Assembly: GCF_012163135.1 (NCBI RefSeq)
Contig: NZ_JAAVUP010000001.1
Coordinates: 682,001-746,000, forward strand
From: Neoroseomonas oryzicola
GTDB taxonomy: Bacteria; Pseudomonadota; Alphaproteobacteria; Acetobacterales; Acetobacteraceae
DNA length: 64,000 nt
Direction: 5' to 3'
In this document: piece by piece, positions 7,679 through 16,555 of the stretch
Numbering within the stretch: the stretch's first letter is position 1
How the letters are laid out: each line of letters opens with the position of its first letter
The notes under the pieces: model-generated
Database searches by the model: none
Seen by the model: the letters and a program-made list of their open reading frames with translations, nothing else
What the model was told of the DNA's origin: nothing
Program-made: the position numbers and the translations under genes

Positions 7679-10474
7679 TCAGCCGAAGGCCCCGACCTCA
7701 TGGGAGATCACCGCCGAGCATTCGCGCACCAGCGCGAAATAGGCGGCCATCGGGCCGAAGATGGCGGCATGCTCGGCGGCATAGGACGCCCCTTCCCGCG
7801 GCGCGGTCGGTTCACCGAAGTCGAGTCCGCTCGACGGGTCGGGGGCGGCAGGGAAGATCTGGCCCAGCAGGTCGAGCACCGGCGGCACGTCCAGTTGCAG
7901 AAGCCGCGCGATCAGGGTCTCGCGCGTCTGCCCGTGGCGGGGGCTGAATTCCGGCAGCGCGGCGGCGAGCAGCCAGAGCCGCTGCACCAGGCACAGCCGC
8001 AGCGCATGGGCCAGCACCAGCCGGTCGGGCATCACCGGCAGGTCCGGCCAGGCGGCGCGGAGCGCCTGGTGGTCGGCCTGCAGCCGGCGGAACATCCGCC
8101 GCGTGGCGGGCGACAGATCGAGGCGTTCGAGCGCCATGGCGACCGAGGTCAGCGTCTCTCGCCGCCCAGGCCGCTTCGTGAAGCCGGCACGGTCGAGCCA
8201 GGGCGACGGGTCGAGCATGTCGACCGCCGCGCGCAGCACGCCGATGTCCGAACAGGCCGCGGCGCGGCGCGCCATGGCCAGCGCCCGCGCGAAACGTGGC
8301 GAGCGTGCGGCGAGGTCGGCGAAGACCTCCGGGTTCGCCGCCGCCGCCGTGCCGATGCCGTGCAGCGTGTTCGCCAGGAACCCCATTTGGTGAAGGATGG
8401 CGTTGTTCGGGATGGCGCGCAGCTGGGAGGGGTGGGTGATCCGCACCGGCCCGCCGCCGCCATCGGCCTGCCGCGCCGCGGGGCGCGACCCGGTCTTGTC
8501 CAGCAGCCCGGGGCCGAAGGCGCCGAGCAGCGCGGCATAGCCAGGGTCCTCGACCAGCGTCGCCATCTCGCGCCGGATGGTGGCGAAGAAATCGGCACCC
8601 CAGTCGGCCTCGGTATAGATCGGGTCCTCGGCCTCGGCCGGCGGGGCGAAGGCATGTTCGGCGATGCGCGCGACGGTCGCGAGGGCGAGGCGCTCGGTGC
8701 CGAACAGAAGGTAACCGTCGCCGCCCTGGAAGGCGGCTTCCTCGCGTAGCGGCAGGCCGGCGGCGGCAAGCGCGGCGCGCGCGGCCGGCGGGGAGAGATA
8801 GGCGAAGCGGTCGGCGAGGCTCGACGGGTGTCCGCCGCGGCCGATGCTCTCGCCATGGGTGTCGAAAAGCACGAGCTCGACGCCCTCGAGGCCGTGGCGG
8901 CGCAACTGCTCGGCAAGGCGGATCTTGAGCCGCTCGGCCAGGTAGGAGGCGGCGAGCTGGCCGACATAGCGGCCGGAATCCGAATAGCCAAACTGCAGGC
9001 AGAGCCGCCCATGCATGCGCAGGTAGTCGCGGAAATGCGGGCTGCGCAGCGCTTCCTCGAGCACCCGTTCGCCGCGTTCCAGGGCGTCGGCGGTCTCGAA
9101 CAGGGGCGAGATCTCGACCTTGTCGGCGATGCCGAAGCGGCGCGCGAGCCAGAGCGCGGAGAGCAGGGTGTAGCCGGTCTCGGTCTCGGCGATCAGGAAG
9201 CGGACGGGATGGCTGCCGTCGATGTGCTTGACCATCTGCGCGACGGTCATCACCAGCTTCACCGCCGAGGCCTGTTCGGCCAGCAGGGCGCCGAAGTCGA
9301 GCGGCAACGGCACGACCTCCGCCAGCGCCGCGTTGATCTGCGCGAGCAGGCCGCGCCGCGCGGCGCGGTCCTCGGGCGAGGCGGCGATGCCGAGGCGCTG
9401 GCGCAGCGCGTTGTGCACCTGGGTCGAGTTCAGCCGGACATGGGTGTGGGCGAGCGCAAGCCCATGCGCGACGAGGCCGGCGCGCTGCACGGCGAGCGCC
9501 TGGCGCGTCGCGGCGTCGGGCGCGGCCTCCATCGCCGTGGCGAACAGGGCGAGCAGCGGGCCGGGGGTGGTGAGCGCGGTGTCGTGGCCCTCCACCATGG
9601 CAAGGGCGAAGGCGCGGGTGCTCTGCGCGTCCGGCTTGGCCGGGGCGGCGGCCTCCTGGGCGGCGACGGCCGCCTCGGCGGCGCGGGCCCGGGCGACGAT
9701 CGGCGCGGCGCAATCCCCAAGCGGTTCGAGGCGGTCGGCGAGGCGCGCCAGCTGCAGCCGCTTCATCCGCAGCCGCAGGCGCAGCGTGTCCTGCCAGCCG
9801 ATGTCGGTGCGCCCGTCGGTGTCGTAGCCGACCCAGGAGGACAGGATCACCGGCCGCGGCAGCAGCGCGAGGGCGCGGTCGCCCCAGACCGCGCGCCCGG
9901 CTTCGAACAGCGAGTCCGACAGCACGTCGAGCGCATCGCGTCCGCGGGCGATGGCGGCGGCGGCCTGGGCGAACTCGTCCTCGAGCGTCACCGGCGCAGG
10001 GCGATGCGCCAGGCCATCGGGCAGGATCGCGCCGCATGCCGCCTCGGCGAGCGCCATCTCGGTGGGCAGCGGCAGGGAGAAGGTCGGGTGCGCCGTGAAC
10101 ACGGCGGCGAAGCGGATGCGCTCCACAGCGTCGCGATAGGCGGCGAAGGGGACCGGGCTGTCCTCGGGGTCCGGGCGCACCAGGCGCGCCGCGAGCCGGG
10201 CGAGGACGGCGCGGTCCTCCCCCATGCCGGTATAGGCAGCGATGCGGGCGGCGCGTTCGCTCGCGGCCTCCCGCGCCATGCGGGCGATCAGGGCGGTCAG
10301 CGCCTCGGCGCTCAGGCGGCCTTCGTCCAGGGCGCGGCTGATGTCGAGGGCGACGAGGAGAACCGGGTCGCCGAAGGGGTCGGCCGCCGCGGCCTCCCGG
10401 GCCGCGCGCAGCCGGGCGAGCAGATCGGCGAGCAGGTCGGGCGGGGCGGCATCATCCATGGGCCCATGCTGCAC
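7679..10474 (-). CDS. Divergent phosphoenolpyruvate carboxylase homologue
   Basis: Predicted 931-residue protein, the usual PEPC length. Conserved landmarks are FTAHPT (127-131), ISPLFETADAL (455-465), GYSDS (496-500), IGRGG (544-548), GSRPA and LRAIP (685-689). PEPC turns PEP and bicarbonate into oxaloacetate. Several catalytic positions differ from E. coli PEPC: the HGRGG loop reads THGES (539-543), so the His579 and Arg581 equivalents become Asp and His; Lys546 becomes Arg; GGDRDG becomes GYDTDG; and the C-terminal NTG is absent. It could be an unusual PEPC or a paralogue with another activity. An ATG five codons in is an alternative start. Confidence 0.75.
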   Translation of the reverse strand: MQHGPMDDAAPPDLLADLLARLRAAREAAAADPFGDPVLLVALDISRALDEGRLSAEALTALIARMAREAASERAARIAAYTGMGEDRAVLARLAARLVRPDPEDSPVPFAAYRDAVERIRFAAVFTAHPTFSLPLPTEMALAEAACGAILPDGLAHRPAPVTLEDEFAQAAAAIARGRDALDVLSDSLFEAGRAVWGDRALALLPRPVILSSWVGYDTDGRTDIGWQDTLRLRLRMKRLQLARLADRLEPLGDCAAPIVARARAAEAAVAAQEAAAPAKPDAQSTRAFALAMVEGHDTALTTPGPLLALFATAMEAAPDAATRQALAVQRAGLVAHGLALAHTHVRLNSTQVHNALRQRLGIAASPEDRAARRGLLAQINAALAEVVPLPLDFGALLAEQASAVKLVMTVAQMVKHIDGSHPVRFLIAETETGYTLLSALWLARRFGIADKVEISPLFETADALERGERVLEEALRSPHFRDYLRMHGRLCLQFGYSDSGRYVGQLAASYLAERLKIRLAEQLRRHGLEGVELVLFDTHGESIGRGGHPSSLADRFAYLSPPAARAALAAAGLPLREEAAFQGGDGYLLFGTERLALATVARIAEHAFAPPAEAEDPIYTEADWGADFFATIRREMATLVEDPGYAALLGAFGPGLLDKTGSRPAARQADGGGGPVRITHPSQLRAIPNNAILHQMGFLANTLHGIGTAAAANPEVFADLAARSPRFARALAMARRAAACSDIGVLRAAVDMLDPSPWLDRAGFTKRPGRRETLTSVAMALERLDLSPATRRMFRRLQADHQALRAAWPDLPVMPDRLVLAHALRLCLVQRLWLLAAALPEFSPRHGQTRETLIARLLQLDVPPVLDLLGQIFPAAPDPSSGLDFGEPTAPREGASYAAEHAAIFGPMAAYFALVRECSAVISHEVGAFG

Positions 10475-10584
10475 CCGCGAAGAACCGGAAAGCGAGTCCG
10501 AAACATCGGCGCCGGCCCCCTCCCCCTCGACAATCCAGGCGGGTCCGGCGAGCCTCGCGCCAAGCGAAACCGGAGGATCCCGCC

Positions 10585-11583
10585 ATGAACCTGATCGAGA
10601 GCCTGAAGGGACGGTTGCGGCTGCCGCTGATCGGCTCGCCGCTCTTCATCATCTCGGTGCCGGACCTGGTGGTGGCGCAATGCACCTCGGGCGTGATCGG
10701 GTCGATGCCCTCGCTCAATGCGCGGCCGGTGGAGCAACTCGACGCATGGCTGGCCGAGATCAAGGAGCGGCTGGCGGCGCATGACACGGCCCATCCCGAC
10801 CGGCCCTCCGCACCCTTTGCCATCAACCTGATCGTCCACCGGTCCAACGACCGGCTGGATCAGGACCTCGCTTTGTGCGTGAAGCACAAGGTGCCGCTGA
10901 TCATCACCAGCCTCGGCGCGCGGCCGGAGGTGAACCAGGCCATCCATTCCTACGGCGGGCACGTCATCCACGACGTGATCAACCAGCGCTTCGCGCACAG
11001 CGCCATCGACAAGGGCGCGGACGGGCTGGTGCTGGTCGCGGCCGGTGCCGGCGGGCATGCCGGGGCGCAATCCCCCTTCGCGCTGCTGCAGGAAACCCGC
11101 GCCTGGTTCGATGGGCCGATCGCGCTGTCGGGCGCCATCGCGCACGGCCGATCCATCCTGGCGGCCGAGGCGATGGGCGCCGACTTCGCCTATATGGGCA
11201 GCGCCTTCATCGCGACGCAGGAAGCCCGCGCGGTCGAGGACTACAAGGCCATGATCGTCGCCAGCGCGGCAGACGACATCGTCTACACGAACCTCATCAC
11301 CGGGGTGCACGGCAACTACCTCAAGCCCTCCCTGCGGGCGGCGGGGATCGACCCCGACAACCTCGCGGGCCATGAGGCGTCGCAGATGAACTTCGGCACC
11401 GACCGCAAGCGGAAGTGGAAGGACATCTGGGGCGCGGGCCAGTCGGTCGGCGGGGTGCAGGCGGTGGTGCCCGCGGCGACGCTGGTGGATCGGCTGGCCG
11501 CGGAGTATGCGGCGGCGCGGCAGCGGCTCGGGGCGGGGTCGCCGCTGGTCAACGCGAACTGGGGGCGGCGGGCGGCGGCCTGA
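10585..11583 (+). CDS. Nitronate monooxygenase-family flavin oxidoreductase
   Basis: Predicted 332-residue FMN-dependent TIM-barrel enzyme of the nitronate monooxygenase / 2-nitropropane dioxygenase family. The substrate region GAGGHAGAQSP near residues 155-165 carries the family histidine, and ALSGAIAHG followed by MGADFAYMGSAFIAT is the FMN-phosphate-binding region. It oxidises alkyl nitronates or related compounds; the physiological substrate is unknown. A GGAGG lies about 8 nt before the ATG. It is divergent from the PEPC-like gene over a 110 nt spacer. Confidence 0.88.
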   Translation: MNLIESLKGRLRLPLIGSPLFIISVPDLVVAQCTSGVIGSMPSLNARPVEQLDAWLAEIKERLAAHDTAHPDRPSAPFAINLIVHRSNDRLDQDLALCVKHKVPLIITSLGARPEVNQAIHSYGGHVIHDVINQRFAHSAIDKGADGLVLVAAGAGGHAGAQSPFALLQETRAWFDGPIALSGAIAHGRSILAAEAMGADFAYMGSAFIATQEARAVEDYKAMIVASAADDIVYTNLITGVHGNYLKPSLRAAGIDPDNLAGHEASQMNFGTDRKRKWKDIWGAGQSVGGVQAVVPAATLVDRLAAEYAAARQRLGAGSPLVNANWGRRAAA

Positions 11584-11602
11584 CCGGGGCCGCGGCCTTT
11601 TT
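11575..11602 (+). terminator. Possible intrinsic terminator of the nitronate monooxygenase gene
   Basis: GCGGCC (11575-11580) and GGCCGC (11588-11593) can form a six-pair stem with a seven-base loop, and a run of five T follows at 11598-11602. It sits between two convergent genes, where a terminator is expected. The four-base gap before the T run weakens the call. Confidence 0.4.
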
Positions 11603-12504
11603 CACATGTAGCCCGGGTTCATGGGCACGTAGCGGTCCCATTCGCCGAAAGGCCGGGCGGCGAGGATGACCATCGGCTCGGCGAGCCTCAGCCCGGCCTC
11701 GGTGATCATGGCAAGCAGCGCTGCGGCGCGGCCTGGGGCAAGGATCGAGACGTATTCGGCCGCCGTGGCCTTTGCCTCGTGCAGCGCCAACACGCCCGCA
11801 GCCGCAGGGTCCGTGCCTGGTGCGACGGCCATCGGGCCAACATGCCCCGCACCCGAGACATAAGCATAGCCGACCGGCCGGCCGGCCCGAATGAAGCCCA
11901 GCGCACGCAGGCCGGTGCCGAGGAGCATCTGGTGGTGAGCGTCGCGCCGGAAGCCCAGGACGAGCTCGTCGATTTCGCCCAGCCAAGCCGGCGCCGGACC
12001 CCCGGATTGCATCGGCACGACCTCCAGGCTTGGCGGCACCGATGGAAGCCGGACGGTCTGTGCCGGGGCCTCGAAACGATAGAGAGGCTCTCGGGGGTAG
12101 ATGCCATGGCGGATGTAGAGCCCCGTCGAGGCGCGATTGTAGGCGAAGGTGATGAGCGCATGGTTGTCCGCACCTCGCCTCGCCGCCTGTTCGAGCGTGC
12201 GCGACAATAGCGCCTGTCCAATGCCGCGTGCCTGCACGCCGGGGTCGATGAAGAGCTGGGCCAGGAACCAGAAGCGCCCGATCATCCAGCTGAAGGCAAA
12301 GCCCTGGAGCACGCCGTCGGCCTCGGCGACCCATACGCCGCTCGGGTCCTCCTGCAAGCACAGCCGTTGGAAGTGCGGCGGCGAAGCAGGCGAGGACACC
12401 CCGATGCCGTTCCGAGCCCTGAGATCGAGCACGGCGCGTTGAACGATGCGGAGCGCCGGCACGAGGTCCTCCTCAGTCGCAGGGCGACAGGATACCTCCG
12501 TCAT
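11602..12504 (-). CDS. GNAT-family N-acetyltransferase-like protein
   Basis: Predicted 300-residue protein with an N-terminal GNAT domain. The acetyl-CoA pyrophosphate loop appears as GVQARGIGQALLSR near residue 95, after the beta-4 strand FWFLAQLFIDP. The second half (from about residue 165) looks like a degenerate second GNAT-like domain, giving a tandem-GNAT length. The acceptor is unknown. It lies 119 nt downstream of a DegT aminotransferase on the same strand, so acetylation of an amino sugar is possible but speculative. ATG 12504 is chosen; an upstream in-frame ATG at 12546 would add 14 atypical residues. Confidence 0.75.
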   Translation of the reverse strand: MTEVSCRPATEEDLVPALRIVQRAVLDLRARNGIGVSSPASPPHFQRLCLQEDPSGVWVAEADGVLQGFAFSWMIGRFWFLAQLFIDPGVQARGIGQALLSRTLEQAARRGADNHALITFAYNRASTGLYIRHGIYPREPLYRFEAPAQTVRLPSVPPSLEVVPMQSGGPAPAWLGEIDELVLGFRRDAHHQMLLGTGLRALGFIRAGRPVGYAYVSGAGHVGPMAVAPGTDPAAAGVLALHEAKATAAEYVSILAPGRAAALLAMITEAGLRLAEPMVILAARPFGEWDRYVPMNPGYM

Positions 12505-12623
12505 GGCCTTCCCCCCGCGGCGAGGGTGCCGCGTCGGCGCGAACATCGCGCCAGCGCGAGCAAATATTCAAGCCCGAACGGAGGTCCTCCGCCCGCGCTT
12601 GCGCCCGGCCCCGCGGATCGAGT

Positions 12624-13766
12624 TCAGCGAGCCAGGTCGCGCAGCGCCGCGCAGATCCGCTCCACCTGCGCATCCGTCAGTTCCGGATACATCGGCAGGC
12701 TGAGCACTTCCTGCGACGCCTTCGCCGTCTCGGCGCAGCCGGCGGGGCCGAGCGGCGTGCGGTCCTTGTAGGCGGACTGCAGGTGCACCGGCACCGGGTA
12801 GTGGACGCCCGTGCCGATGCCCTGGGCCTTGAGCTTCGCCTGCACGGCGGCGCGGTCCTCGGTGCGGAGGACATACTGGTGGAAGACGTGCTCGGCCCCG
12901 GCGCGACGGGCGGGGGGCGCGATCGGGCCGCCGGCGAGTGCCCCGTCATAGGCCGCGGCGATGGCGCGGCGGCGGGCATTGCCAGCATCGAGCGCCGTGA
13001 GCTTCACCCGCAGGATGGCGGCCTGCACCTCGTCGAGGCGGGAATTCACCCCGACCATGCTGCTGATGTAGCGCTCGCGCCAGCCATACTGGCGGATGGC
13101 GGCGATCCGCTCGGCGAGTTCGGCATCCGCGGTCGACAGCACGCCGCCATCGCCGAGCGCGCCGAGGTTCTTGGTCGGGTAGAGGCTGTAGGCGGCGGCG
13201 GTGCCGATGGTGCCGAGCTTCCGCCCGCCCAGCGTCGCGCCGTGGCACTGGGCGCAATCCTCGATCAGCGGGATGCCGGCGGCCATCGTCGCCTCGAGCA
13301 TCGGGCCGAGGTCGCAGGCCTGGCCATAGATGTGCACCGGGATCACCGCCTTGATCGGCGGCAGGCCGGGCGGCGGGTCCTCGAGCACCGAAACCAGTTC
13401 ATCCGCGTCCATGGTGTAGGTGTCGGGGTCGATGTCGAGCAGCAGCGGGGTCGCGCCGACCATCTCGACCGCCGCCACGGTGGCGACCGCGGTGTGGGAG
13501 ACGGTGGCGACCGTCATGCCCGGCCCGATGCCGAGGCCGCGCAGGATCAGCGCGATCGCATCCGTGCCGTTGGCGCAGCCAACCGCGTGCTGGCCGGCGC
13601 CGAGCCAGGCGGCGTATTCCTGTTCAAAGGCCGCGCCTTCCTTGCCGAGGATGTACCAGCCGCTGTCGAGCGCGCGGGCGACGGCGGCGTCGATCTCGGC
13701 CTTCTGGGCGCGGTAGCCGGCGCCGGGGTCGGCCTGGGGGATCATCGTCATGGTGGGCGCGTTCAT
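12624..13766 (-). CDS. DegT/DnrJ/EryC1-family aminotransferase
   Basis: Predicted 380-residue PLP-dependent sugar aminotransferase. The PLP lysine is K199 in SLYPTKNLGALGDGG, the pocket aspartate is in LIEDCAQ (about 168-173), and ANGTDA (65-70) binds the cofactor phosphate. The family transaminates NDP-keto-sugars, giving amino sugars for surface polysaccharides. It starts 13 nt after the stop of the adjacent epimerase gene, so the two likely form one pathway unit. Upstream in-frame codons run back into that gene and are not used. Confidence 0.85.
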   Translation of the reverse strand: MNAPTMTMIPQADPGAGYRAQKAEIDAAVARALDSGWYILGKEGAAFEQEYAAWLGAGQHAVGCANGTDAIALILRGLGIGPGMTVATVSHTAVATVAAVEMVGATPLLLDIDPDTYTMDADELVSVLEDPPPGLPPIKAVIPVHIYGQACDLGPMLEATMAAGIPLIEDCAQCHGATLGGRKLGTIGTAAAYSLYPTKNLGALGDGGVLSTADAELAERIAAIRQYGWRERYISSMVGVNSRLDEVQAAILRVKLTALDAGNARRRAIAAAYDGALAGGPIAPPARRAGAEHVFHQYVLRTEDRAAVQAKLKAQGIGTGVHYPVPVHLQSAYKDRTPLGPAGCAETAKASQEVLSLPMYPELTDAQVERICAALRDLAR

Positions 13767-13779
13767 CGGGGCTGATCCA

Positions 13780-14772
13780 TCAGAGGTAGTCGGCAAGGCG
13801 GGGACGATACCATGCGAGCGAGCGGCGCAACCCCTCGTCCAGGTCGACCTTCGGCGCCCAGCCTGAAGCGTTTCGGAAGGCGCGGTCGTCGGCGGCATAG
13901 GATCCGATGTCGATCGGCGCGCGGTCAGCGGGGAAGTCCTTGGTGACGAACTCCCCCTGCCCGCCATTGGCGGCGATGAGGCGCCGCGCGAGGTCGAGCA
14001 GCGAGGTCGGTGGGCTGCCGCCGATGTTGAAGACCTGGCCGGAAAGCCCTGGTTCTGCAGCTTTTTCCGCAGCAATGAGAAAGGCCTCGGTGACGTCCTC
14101 GGCATAGGTCAGGTCGCGCAGTTGGTCGCCGCCCCACACCTCGAAGGGCTCGCCTTCAAGGACGCGGCGGATCCAGATGCCGAGGAAGGTCTGCCGCGCA
14201 TCCCGGATGCGCAGGCGCGGCCCGTAGCAGTTGGTGAGGCGGAGCGAGACCACCGGGCGGTGGTGCACGCGGTTCTCCAGCAGCCAGTACTGCTCGCCCG
14301 CCCATTTCGACACGCCGTTGGCATCGGGCGGGTTGACCGGATGCAGCTCGTCGACCGGCAGGCTGCGAGGGCGGCCGTAGAACTGGCGGGTCGAGGCGTG
14401 GACGACGGTCGCCTTGGGCGCGACCTCCCGCATCACGCCGATCAGGCGGACCTGGGCGACGGCATTGATCGCAATGTCGGCGACCGGGTCCTTCTGCCCG
14501 CCCATGTGGCTGGTCTGGGCGGCCATGTTGAACAGGACGTCCACGCCCTCGCACAGCGAGTGCAGTTCGGTATCGCGGATGTCCCCGCGCACCAGCAGCA
14601 CGCCGGCACCTTCGAGGTTGCGCGCCGTCGCCCCGCCATCGGGCATCATCGCGTCGAGCGCCGTGACGCGCGCGCCATGGGCGGCGAGCGCGTGGCAGAG
14701 GTTCGAGCCGAGGAACCCCGCCCCGCCGGTGACGAGCACCCGACGGCCACGCCAGAAACCCGCATCGCTCAT
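13780..14772 (-). CDS. NAD-dependent epimerase/dehydratase (extended SDR)
   Basis: Predicted 330-residue nucleotide-sugar epimerase/dehydratase. The Rossmann motif GGAGFLG is at residues 16-22, and ASTRQFYG (126-133) is the usual Ser/Thr active-site strand. The position of the catalytic Tyr in YxxxK is Asn152 (NGVSK, Lys156 kept), a variant that I believe marks a subgroup of nucleotide-sugar enzymes rather than random loss. It probably supplies a keto sugar to the DegT aminotransferase 13 nt downstream. Confidence 0.82.
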   Translation of the reverse strand: MSDAGFWRGRRVLVTGGAGFLGSNLCHALAAHGARVTALDAMMPDGGATARNLEGAGVLLVRGDIRDTELHSLCEGVDVLFNMAAQTSHMGGQKDPVADIAINAVAQVRLIGVMREVAPKATVVHASTRQFYGRPRSLPVDELHPVNPPDANGVSKWAGEQYWLLENRVHHRPVVSLRLTNCYGPRLRIRDARQTFLGIWIRRVLEGEPFEVWGGDQLRDLTYAEDVTEAFLIAAEKAAEPGLSGQVFNIGGSPPTSLLDLARRLIAANGGQGEFVTKDFPADRAPIDIGSYAADDRAFRNASGWAPKVDLDEGLRRSLAWYRPRLADYL

Positions 14773-14860
14773 GCTTCAGCCTTCCAGGAGACGCAGCCGC
14801 ATTCTGCCCCGGATTGCGGCGGAATGAGGCCGCCGCCGCGGCAGCCTTGGGCGCGCGGCG

Positions 14861-15166
14861 TCACGAACAGGACCGGTCGGTCGCGCGGACCTCGAACTGC
14901 CGCGGGCCGACCAGGCCGGGGCTGCCGGGCGTCGTCACGATGGCGAGGTCGAGCCGGCAGCGCGTGCCGGAGACGCGGTAGAGATCCTCGCGCACATATT
15001 CGATGCGCGTGATCAGGTCCGCGCCGAGGGCCGAGGCGATCTCAGGGTGGCTGATGACGGCGCGGAACTCGGCGAGGCGCTGGTAGGGTGGCGGCAGCGC
15101 GGCCGAAGCCGGCAGCGCCAGGACGGCCGCGGTCGCCAGGATCGTCAGGGGGCGTGGCAGGGGCAT
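14861..15166 (-). CDS. Small secreted hypothetical protein
   Basis: Predicted 101-residue exported protein with a Sec signal peptide (about residues 1-22, ending ALPASA-AL). The mature part has two cysteines (GTRCRLD and the terminal DRSCS) that could pair. The family is not recognised. It follows the potassium channel gene by 17 nt on the same strand and may be cotranscribed with it. Confidence 0.6.
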   Translation of the reverse strand: MPLPRPLTILATAAVLALPASAALPPPYQRLAEFRAVISHPEIASALGADLITRIEYVREDLYRVSGTRCRLDLAIVTTPGSPGLVGPRQFEVRATDRSCS

Positions 15167-15183
15167 GGCGGTCTCCTTGGCGA

Positions 15184-16146
15184 TCAGTCGTCGGCGGGCG
15201 CGACGGGGCGGCGAGGCTGGGCCTCGCCGGCCAGCACGCGCCGGCTGCGCATGATCTCGGCGAAGCCGAAGAGCAGCAGCACCTGGCCCAGGATGACCTG
15301 GAGCGAGGCGAGCAGGCGGATGCCGTCGTCATGCGGGGTGACGTCGCCGTAGCCGACCGTCGCCTGGGTGACGAGGCTGAAATAGAGCGCATCCGGGAAG
15401 GGCAGCGGCACCGGACCCTGGGGCCCGTGAAAGAGCGAGTGCATCGAGAGCCCCTGGGCGATCCGGTAGAGGCAGGCGAAGACGATCACCAGCATGGCGT
15501 ACATCGCGAGGAAGGCGACCACCGGGACCAGGATGCGGGAGGCGCGGCCGGCGAGTTCCTCGGTGATCAGCGCCATGTCGGTCAGCAGCAGCACGACGCC
15601 GCGCACCGAGGCCGCGACCACGATCGCGATCACCGCCATGGCCAGGATCAGGGCGGCACCCTGCTCCAGGACCGGCAGGCGGTTCACCGGCAGGGCCAGC
15701 GAGAAGGCGCCGACGGACCAGACCGGGATCAGCCAGCGCGCCATGCGCGGCAGGTGGCCGAGGTCGAAGGGATGCTCGGCCTCGGCGACCAGGCGCAGGG
15801 AGCGTCGGCGCCGCCAGACCGCGACCAGGAAAGTGACGACCGGCAGAAGGAAGGCCACGGCCCGCGCGGGGGCGGGCGCATCCGGAAAGGCCGCCCGCCC
15901 CATCACGGCGAACAGGCACGCATAGACGGCGAGCCCCGCGCTGGTCCCGAAGGCGAAATGCAGGCCGTGCGGGAACAACAGATAGAGCGTGCCGAGCCCG
16001 AGGGCCGCGACGCCGATGACGAGGAAGGGAAAGAGCGTCCCCTGGTCCGCCACGCCGCCGGCGACGAGCAGGCCGAAGCCCAGCGTCATGATGACCGAGC
16101 GGAACCACCCCTCGGGCAGCCGGCGGCCGAGGCCGGACGGCGTCAC
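15184..16146 (-). CDS. Potassium-channel-type membrane protein (pore domain with extra helices)
   Basis: Predicted 320-residue inner-membrane protein. The C-terminal part is a classic two-helix pore module: a pore helix leading into the selectivity filter TVGYGD (263-268), then a final membrane helix. Before it lie about six further hydrophobic segments without an obvious S4 voltage-sensor arginine ladder. No cytoplasmic RCK/TrkA domain is attached. The GTG at 16146 overlaps the RidA-family stop by 4 nt (GTGA), so the two are translationally coupled. Confidence 0.78.
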   Translation of the reverse strand: MTPSGLGRRLPEGWFRSVIMTLGFGLLVAGGVADQGTLFPFLVIGVAALGLGTLYLLFPHGLHFAFGTSAGLAVYACLFAVMGRAAFPDAPAPARAVAFLLPVVTFLVAVWRRRRSLRLVAEAEHPFDLGHLPRMARWLIPVWSVGAFSLALPVNRLPVLEQGAALILAMAVIAIVVAASVRGVVLLLTDMALITEELAGRASRILVPVVAFLAMYAMLVIVFACLYRIAQGLSMHSLFHGPQGPVPLPFPDALYFSLVTQATVGYGDVTPHDDGIRLLASLQVILGQVLLLFGFAEIMRSRRVLAGEAQPRRPVAPADD

Positions 16147-16499
16147 GCCGCCGGGGCCAGCGCCACGCCGGTGATCTCGACCTTCCAGGCCGGATCGACC
16201 AGCGGCGCCTGGATCGTCATGCGCGCCGGCTTGTGGGCCGGATCGAGCCAGGCATCCCAGGCGCGGTTCATCGCCGGGGCGTCGCGGATATCGGCCAGGA
16301 CGATCTGGATGCTGACCAGGGCGCGCTTGTCGGTGCCGGCCTCGGCCAGCAGGGCATCGATCTGGCGCAGGATGTCCGCGGTCTGTCCCTCGGCGTCGAG
16401 GGTCGCGTCGTCGGCGACCTGGCCGGCGAGCCAGACCATGCCGCCCGCCACCACCGCGCCCGAGAGACGCTGTTCCTCCGCGATGCGCCGGATCGCCAT
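16143..16499 (-). CDS. RidA-family protein
   Basis: Predicted 118-residue member of the RidA/YjgF/Rid family, small trimeric proteins that hydrolyse reactive enamine/imine intermediates. The family arginine is probably in KPARMTIQA, and the terminal strand reads WKVEITGVA. ATG 16499 (MAIRR) is preferred over one at 16541. Coupling to a potassium channel gene is unusual; any functional link is unknown. Confidence 0.8.
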   Translation of the reverse strand: MAIRRIAEEQRLSGAVVAGGMVWLAGQVADDATLDAEGQTADILRQIDALLAEAGTDKRALVSIQIVLADIRDAPAMNRAWDAWLDPAHKPARMTIQAPLVDPAWKVEITGVALAPAA

Positions 16500-16555
16500 G
16501 CGATTGTTCCTCCTGCCATATGGATGCGTCATAAGCCGCATCGGAGGTTCTCCCG

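Noticed and set aside
12783-13775. Plus-strand frame opposite the DegT aminotransferase
   Set aside because: No domain and biased composition; the minus-strand gene has a full PLP site.
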